Source of the DNA: Auxenochlorella pyrenoidosa
Lineage: Eukaryota; Chlorophyta; Trebouxiophyceae; Chlorellales; Chlorellaceae
Assembly: GCA_001430745.1 (NCBI GenBank)
Contig: KQ482069.1
Coordinates: 849,364-859,802 of the forward strand
Reading direction: 5' to 3'
Length of the DNA stretch: 10,439 bases
Numbering within the stretch: the first letter of the stretch is position 1; every line of letters begins with the position of its first letter. The notes under the pieces are model-generated. The model did not search any database and was not told where the DNA came from. It saw nothing but the letters and a program-made list of their open reading frames with translations. Position numbers and translations under genes: made by a program. Shown here piece after piece: positions 7,046-10,439 of the stretch.

Positions 7046-8585
7046 ATGGCGCGCACCGCTGCTTTCGCCTTCATTGCCCTCCTGCTGGTCGGCAGCGCCT
7101 TTGCCGCGGCTCCGGCCTACGATGCCCCCCCTGTGAGCTGCTGTCTTGTCGCTTGCATGCCGCCAGGGCGTTAGGGATGCATCACACGAGCACGGTGGCC
7201 CCTTGGACGCTTTTGAATGGCTGTCCATGCATGTGGTGGCGGCAGCATGCACCTGGCCACGTACTGCCGGCACACCCTCCCGCCAGCACTGGCTAGCCTG
7301 CTGCCGGTTTGGCTGCTAAGCCTATGCCACCAGCGTCCCGGGCTGATGTGCTGCCTCTGGTAGCTATCATTCAATGCATGAATCAGCCATCCAGCTTGGC
7401 TTCAGTTGGCTCACCCGCCCCGCCGCCCCCCCTTCCTGGCTGCAGCCGGGCACCAACTGCAACCGCTCCTGCTGGAAGGCGCCCAACCTGTTTGGCCTGA
7501 AGAACACCCTGTTCCGCCTGTGTAACGCCAAGGTGAGGTGACAGACTGCAGCCCGGCATATGCTGCTGGCCGTTGAGTGGCCTGCGTGGGAGTGCCAGCT
7601 GGCTGCGCCCAGCGCTGCCTGCTGCACCCAGCAGCAGCTGGCAGCCTTGCCTGGCAGGCACCGCCTGCGCAGCCGCCTGGCCTGTGGGAGGCCATCGCAG
7701 GCCCCGCCGCGGGTATAACAACCTGTTTGATCAATGACCATGATGTGTACATGGCCACGCCCCTTGTGCAGGTGACCATCATCAGCACCAACGAGACCAA
7801 GAAGGGCTCTGGCAAGTCGGGCGCCCCCAAGTACGGCGTGTGCGGCACCTTCATCTACTACAAGTGAGCGCTGCCTGGCTGCTGCTGCGTTTGCAAGGGG
7901 GCTGTGCTTGCAAGGGAGCTGGGCTCGCCTACGGCTTGCACCCGCAGCGCTGGCAGGCCGCTGCAGCGTTGGTTGACCGTGCTGGCAGGCGGGCGGCCAC
8001 AGAGCCCACCACCTCTGCGCCCTGCACACCCCGAGCCATTCTGCGCTGCAGCGACCAACCCTCCCCTCTTGCACCCCCCCTCTCTCTCCACAGGTTTGCC
8101 AACAACGACCAGCTGAAGGCCTTCCAGCAGTGCCAGTCCAAGCAGTCCCTGTACGTCAACCAGGTGGTGAACAAGGGCTACAAGCAGGTGGGTGTGTGGG
8201 TGTGTGGGCAGTGCCGAGGGATGCAAGGGCTGTGCCAGCCCGTGCGTACAGATCGTGCGCGCCCCTGTGTTTGCCCGTGAGCCAGCGCAGGCGCTGCTGC
8301 CGCACCCGCCCACAACGCTCACGACCCCCCCTGCCCCACCCTTGCACCCCCTGCACCCCCCTGGACCCCCCCGGACCCTACCGCCAGATATTGACGAACC
8401 CCCCCAAAGTTAGTGTTACAGGCAATGCATGGGCTGCTTGTCATGGCTGCCTGCTGGGCTGCCTGAGCATGCTGCCGTTGCTGCCGCTGCCGCTGCCCCT
8501 CTGACAACCCCCCACTGCCCTATCCTCTCTGACAACCCCCTACTGCCCTATCCCCTCTGACAACCCGCAGTACTCGCGCTGCTGA
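7046..8585 (+). CDS. Small secreted basic six-cysteine protein, 5 exons
   Basis: Exons are 7046-7132, 7446-7532, 7772-7863, 8094-8187 and 8571-8585, giving 124 residues; all junctions keep phase and use GT-AG sites. Residues 1-20 form a typical signal peptide with a hydrophobic core (about 5-16) and an AFA cleavage site before A21. The mature part is rich in Lys (12 Lys and 3 Arg against 2 Asp and 1 Glu), so it is strongly basic. It has six Cys at 34, 38, 55, 82, 102 and 124, which suggests three disulfides, and two N-glycosylation sequons (N35, N65). The last exon adds only YSRC, and its Cys is the final residue. I do not recognise the family. An extracellular, cell-wall or defence peptide role would fit, but this is speculation. 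Confidence 0.8.
8324..8391 (+). repeat. C-rich low-complexity tract in intron 4 of gene 3
   Basis: Repeated runs of five to seven C, with CACC and TGGACC interruptions, fill this part of the intron. The opposite strand is correspondingly G-run rich. It probably reflects expansion of pyrimidine tract sequence. Confidence 0.8.
8499..8570 (+). repeat. 28-nt tandem repeat ending in the splice acceptor of gene 3
   Basis: Three copies start at 8499, 8527 and 8555, each beginning CTCTGACAACCC and two continuing with ACTGCCCTATCC. The third copy is cut short and changes to CCGCAG, which is the acceptor of the last intron. Only this copy carries the AG needed for splicing. Confidence 0.9.
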
Positions 8586-8630
8586 GCAATGGCAGCTGTA
8601 GCAATGGCATCTGTAGCAATGGCAGCTGAT
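8586..8630 (+). repeat. Three 15-nt tandem repeats after the gene 3 stop codon
   Basis: The unit GCAATGGCAGCTGTA occurs at 8586, with near copies at 8601 and 8616 differing by one to two bases. They begin directly after the TGA stop, so they are in the 3' UTR. Confidence 0.9.
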
Positions 8631-8819
8631 CTGACGGCCACCGACCGACGGCGGCAGCAGCCACCGACGGCACGGCAACCCGGCTGGCGGCTATTGCCAG
8701 CTGTGGACGAACAGCTGTCCCCTTGCTTTGCTTTCATTTTACGTGCTGATCAATCATGCCTGTCACCGGCCCTAGTGCATTGTCCAGCTGTGTGCCTGCA
8801 CCAGTTCGCGGCCCGGACG

Positions 8820-8830
8820 GCCATATAAGC
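8820..8830 (+). promoter_or_regulatory. TATA-box-like element without an obvious gene
   Basis: CCATATAAGCC is a good TATA match in a GC-rich context. The first ATG downstream (8957) opens a frame of low-complexity Pro/Ala/Cys-rich sequence with no recognisable family. It could drive a non-coding RNA or be a chance match. Confidence 0.3.
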
Positions 8831-9030
8831 CCGCCTTCATTCCTGTCCTGCACCTTCCAGTTACCCTGATTTTCCCTTCTTGAAACACTGCTAGCAACCG
8901 CGAGGAGTCCAGTGCAAGGGAACTGGCCAGCGTGTCACACAGCCGGCTCGCACTTTGATGAATGCCCTGCCCCAACTTCTGACCACATCATGTCTCCCCC
9001 ACCACTTGGCCGTTCTACCCCTGCAACTCC

Positions 9031-9073
9031 GCCGCTGTCCTGCAGCCCCAACCCTGCCTGCTCCCCTCTGCCA
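9031..9073 (+). repeat. 43-bp direct repeat, copy 1 (copy 2 at 9217-9259)
   Basis: The two 43-bp segments differ at a single base and start 186 bp apart. They begin GCCGCTGTCCTGC and end CCCCTCTGCCA. They do not show terminal inverted repeats or a coding transposase. Confidence 0.9.
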
Positions 9074-9136
9074 TGCCTTCCCCTTTCATCCCTGCGCCCT
9101 TTGGCACATGGCTTACAGCCCTGCAAGCCCAGGCAG

Positions 9137-9159
9137 CAAAGCCAGAGCTGTGGCAGAGC
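9137..9159 (+). repeat. 23-bp perfect direct repeat, copy 1 (copy 2 at 9628-9650)
   Basis: Both copies contain the perfect 23-bp segment beginning CAAAGCCAGAGCTG and ending GGCAGAGC. They are 491 bp apart and bracket most of the repeat-rich convergent region. Copy 2 leads directly into the minisatellite. Confidence 0.9.
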
Positions 9160-9216
9160 ATGAGCAGGGGTGGGGGGGGGGGCTGGCTGCAGGGCGCCAG
9201 CGCAGCAGCGCCTGCC

Positions 9217-9259
9217 GCCGCTGTCCTGCCGCCCCAACCCTGCCTGCTCCCCTCTGCCA
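9217..9259 (+). repeat. 43-bp direct repeat, copy 2
   Basis: This is the second copy of the segment at 9031-9073, with one mismatch. It lies directly after a G-rich stretch (about 9170-9185). Confidence 0.9.
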
Positions 9260-9330
9260 CATATCTGCATTGTGCTGGCACGGCGCCACTGTGAATGTGA
9301 GCTGTATTGGGTGGACAGTGTGTGTACACG

Positions 9331-9389
9331 GCATGGGGAACGCATGGTACAGGTGCGCTAAACAGGGCATGGGGAACGCATGGTACAGG
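9331..9389 (+). repeat. Two 23-bp tandem copies, period 36
   Basis: A 23-bp segment beginning GCATGGGGAACGCATGG is perfectly repeated at 9331-9353 and 9367-9389. The second copy overlaps the start of the next repeat family. Confidence 0.9.
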
Positions 9390-9508
9390 GGCAGCTATTC
9401 TGCTGGCAGTAAAAGGAGCGAGGGGGGGGGCAGGGGCAGCTATTCTGCTGGCAGGAAAAGGAGCAGGAAGGGGCAGGGGCAGCTAATCTGCTGGCAGTAA
9501 AAAGGAGC
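9386..9508 (+). repeat. Three 34-35-bp repeats, period 43-45
   Basis: Copies at 9386-9419, 9431-9464 and 9474-9508 share CAGGGGCAGCTATTCTGC and GGCAGTAAAAGGAGC, with one or two differences each. Purine-rich spacers separate them. Confidence 0.9.
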
Positions 9509-9550
9509 AGGGGTTGGCCAGCACCGAGAGCACCGTAGTGCCTGCTCCAG

Positions 9551-9580
9551 CGCCCAGCTGGCTTGATTGAGCCAGCGGCG
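9551..9580. repeat. Hairpin with 7-bp core and 4-bp outer stem
   Basis: GCTGGCT (9557-9563) pairs with AGCCAGC (9570-9576) around a six-base loop. CGCC and GGCG can extend the stem past a two-base bulge. It lies between genes 3 and 4, between repeat families. Confidence 0.8.
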
Positions 9581-9660
9581 CCTGCTGCACAAATCGCCTG
9601 GCAGTGCTGGCGCGCCCTCGGGATGATCAAAGCCAGAGCTGTGGCAGAGCCTAGGCGAAG

Positions 9661-9945
9661 GAGAAGAAATGGGATCGGGCACAGTGATGAAGAGCGTGGG
9701 TGAAGGCCTTGATTAATAGGCAAAGTGATGCAGGGATCGGGCACAGTGATGAAGAGCCTGGGCGAGGGGAGGGAGAGATATGATACAGTGATGAAGAGCC
9801 TGGGTGAAGGAGAAGAAAAGGGATTGGGCACAGTGATGAAAAGGTGAGGGGAAAGGGATCGGGCAAAGTGATGGAGAGCCTGGGTGAGGGGAAGGAAAAT
9901 GGGTTGGGTACAGTGACGAGGAGCTTGGATGAGGGGAACCAAAGT
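9661..9945. repeat. Degenerate minisatellite of about 43 bp
   Basis: The core ACAGTGATGAAGAGCCTGGG and variants recur with AGTGA at 9683, 9724, 9744, 9787, 9832, 9867 and 9912; most spacings are 35-45 bp, with one of 20. An eighth isolated core is at 9992. The plus strand is purine-rich. If gene 4 has a long 3' UTR, its transcript would contain this tract as a pyrimidine-rich sequence. Confidence 0.85.
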
Positions 9946-10113
9946 GCTTGAAAAAATCACCAGTGCATGATTTAAATGATAAAGTCAGCGCAGTGATGAG
10001 GCGTTGGGGTGTTGGAAGAGTCAGTGTGGCAGCCAGGAAGTGCTGGAGTGGTGTTACGTCGGTGGAGGGGATGGCGTGGATACGTCAAAAGCCATGGAGA
10101 GGACAGGCCAGCT

Positions 10114-10164
10114 GGCCCAAGGGGCCATGCAGCCCAGGACAGGGAAAGGAAGGCCCAAGGGGCC
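10114..10164. repeat. Two perfect copies of a 13-bp inverted-repeat motif
   Basis: GGCCCAAGGGGCC occurs at 10114-10126 and 10152-10164, 38 bp apart. Each copy can fold as a five-base-pair stem with an AAG loop. They lie just downstream of the gene 4 stop codon, in its likely 3' UTR. Confidence 0.85.
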
Positions 10165-10168
10165 GCCC

Positions 10169-10439
10169 TCAGCTGTCCTTCTTCTTGTTGTTGAGGCACT
10201 CGAAGAGGGTGAGCTGCTTCTTCGGCCGCTTGGGCGCCGGCGCCGCCGGCGCGTCGCCTGCTGCCTCCTGCTCCGCTGCAGAGTCACCGTGGCTGCGCTT
10301 GGCGGGCGGCTGGGAGGCCTGCGCGCCCGCGCCGCCGCCGCTGCCTGCGCTGGGCTGGCCTGGGCTGCCGCCTCCGCTGCCCGAGCCGGGCTGCGAGGGG
10401 CCGTTGCCGCTGCCGCTGGCGCCTGCGCTGGGCTGGGCT
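10169..10439 (-). CDS. C-terminal end of an unidentified, probably nuclear protein (partial)
   Basis: An open frame enters from the right edge and ends at a TGA at 10171-10169; 89 codons are visible. There is no ATG in the visible part, so the start and most of the protein lie outside. The first 45 or so residues are Gly/Ser/Pro/Ala/Gln low complexity with a QPSAG motif twice. They are followed by PPAKRSHGD, an acidic/Ala stretch, and a basic cluster KRPKK that looks like a nuclear localisation signal. The tail is QLTLFECLNNKKKDS. That tail has a partial resemblance to a PCNA-interacting PIP box (Q and L present) but lacks the two aromatic residues. Codon use is GC-rich and consistent throughout, and the sharp change after the stop supports coding. 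Family unknown. Confidence 0.65.
   Translation of the reverse strand, partial: AQPSAGASGSGNGPSQPGSGSGGGSPGQPSAGSGGGAGAQASQPPAKRSHGDSAAEQEAAGDAPAAPAPKRPKKQLTLFECLNNKKKDS

Larger units (their letters stand above)
8586..9030. other. Gene 3 downstream region, no further gene recognised
   Basis: Apart from the 15-nt repeats and a TATA-like box at 8824, this stretch shows no convincing exon on either strand. It is presumably the 3' UTR of gene 3 and spacer. No TGTAA motif was found. Confidence 0.5.

Noticed and set aside
7367..8074. Minus-strand open frame of 235 codons opposite gene 3
   Set aside because: It spans exons and introns of gene 3 and has no recognisable domain. The plus-strand model has consistent splice phases and a signal peptide.
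8957..9500. Plus-strand open frame after the TATA box
   Set aside because: It contains both 43-bp repeats and the later repeat arrays, and its product is Pro/Ala/Cys-rich low complexity with no signal or domain.
5803..9600. TGTAA polyadenylation signals after genes 2 and 3
   Set aside because: Searched by eye downstream of both stops and not found. The only TGTAA noted (7521) is inside exon 2 of gene 3.
9386..9945. CRISPR array
   Set aside because: The repeats are diverged, spacers are not uniform or unique, and the host is eukaryotic.
9358..9960. Minus-strand open frame of 200 codons with repeats such as LFITVP
   Set aside because: It is a translation of the minisatellite and neighbouring repeats, whose repeat lengths vary and are not multiples of three throughout, so coding constraint is unlikely.

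Overview
This window looks like nuclear DNA of a green alga, most likely a Chlorella-like trebouxiophyte. The clade is inferred; no species can be named. It is GC-rich, and its genes are cut into many short exons by introns of about 120-560 nt that mostly start GTGAGN and end in pyrimidines plus CAG or GCAG. No bacterial-style operons, Shine-Dalgarno sites, rRNA, tRNA or CRISPR arrays were seen. Gene models below were built by hand from splice sites, reading phase and protein continuity, without transcript support.

There are four genes. (1) 110-1695, minus strand: the 5' part of a SulP/SULTR-type sulfate transporter, five exons and 141 residues, running off the left edge. (2) 1971-5802, plus strand: a 12-exon gene for a 445-residue predicted type I membrane protein. 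It has a signal peptide, two repeated lumenal/extracellular units resembling the CHRD domain, a Pro/Ala linker and one C-terminal membrane span. (3) 7046-8585, plus strand: a five-exon gene for a 124-residue secreted, basic, six-cysteine protein of unknown function. (4) 10169-10439, minus strand: the 3' end of a gene for a protein with a low-complexity tail, a nuclear-localisation-like basic cluster and a Lys-rich C-terminus.

Genes 1 and 2 are head to head, with only 275 bp between their start codons, so they probably share a bidirectional promoter. Genes 2 and 3 are in tandem, separated by about 1.2 kb with no recognisable gene. Genes 3 and 4 converge across about 1.6 kb that is full of direct repeats and a minisatellite of about 43 bp.

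Points of most interest: gene 2 carries duplicated CHRD-like units whose corresponding exons have near-matching boundaries; two introns appear to use GC-AG splice sites; gene 2 has a 390-nt intron that is open in frame; the last exon of gene 3 is only 15 nt and its splice acceptor lies in the third copy of a 28-nt tandem repeat. No functional link between the genes can be shown from sequence, apart from possible co-regulation of genes 1 and 2.
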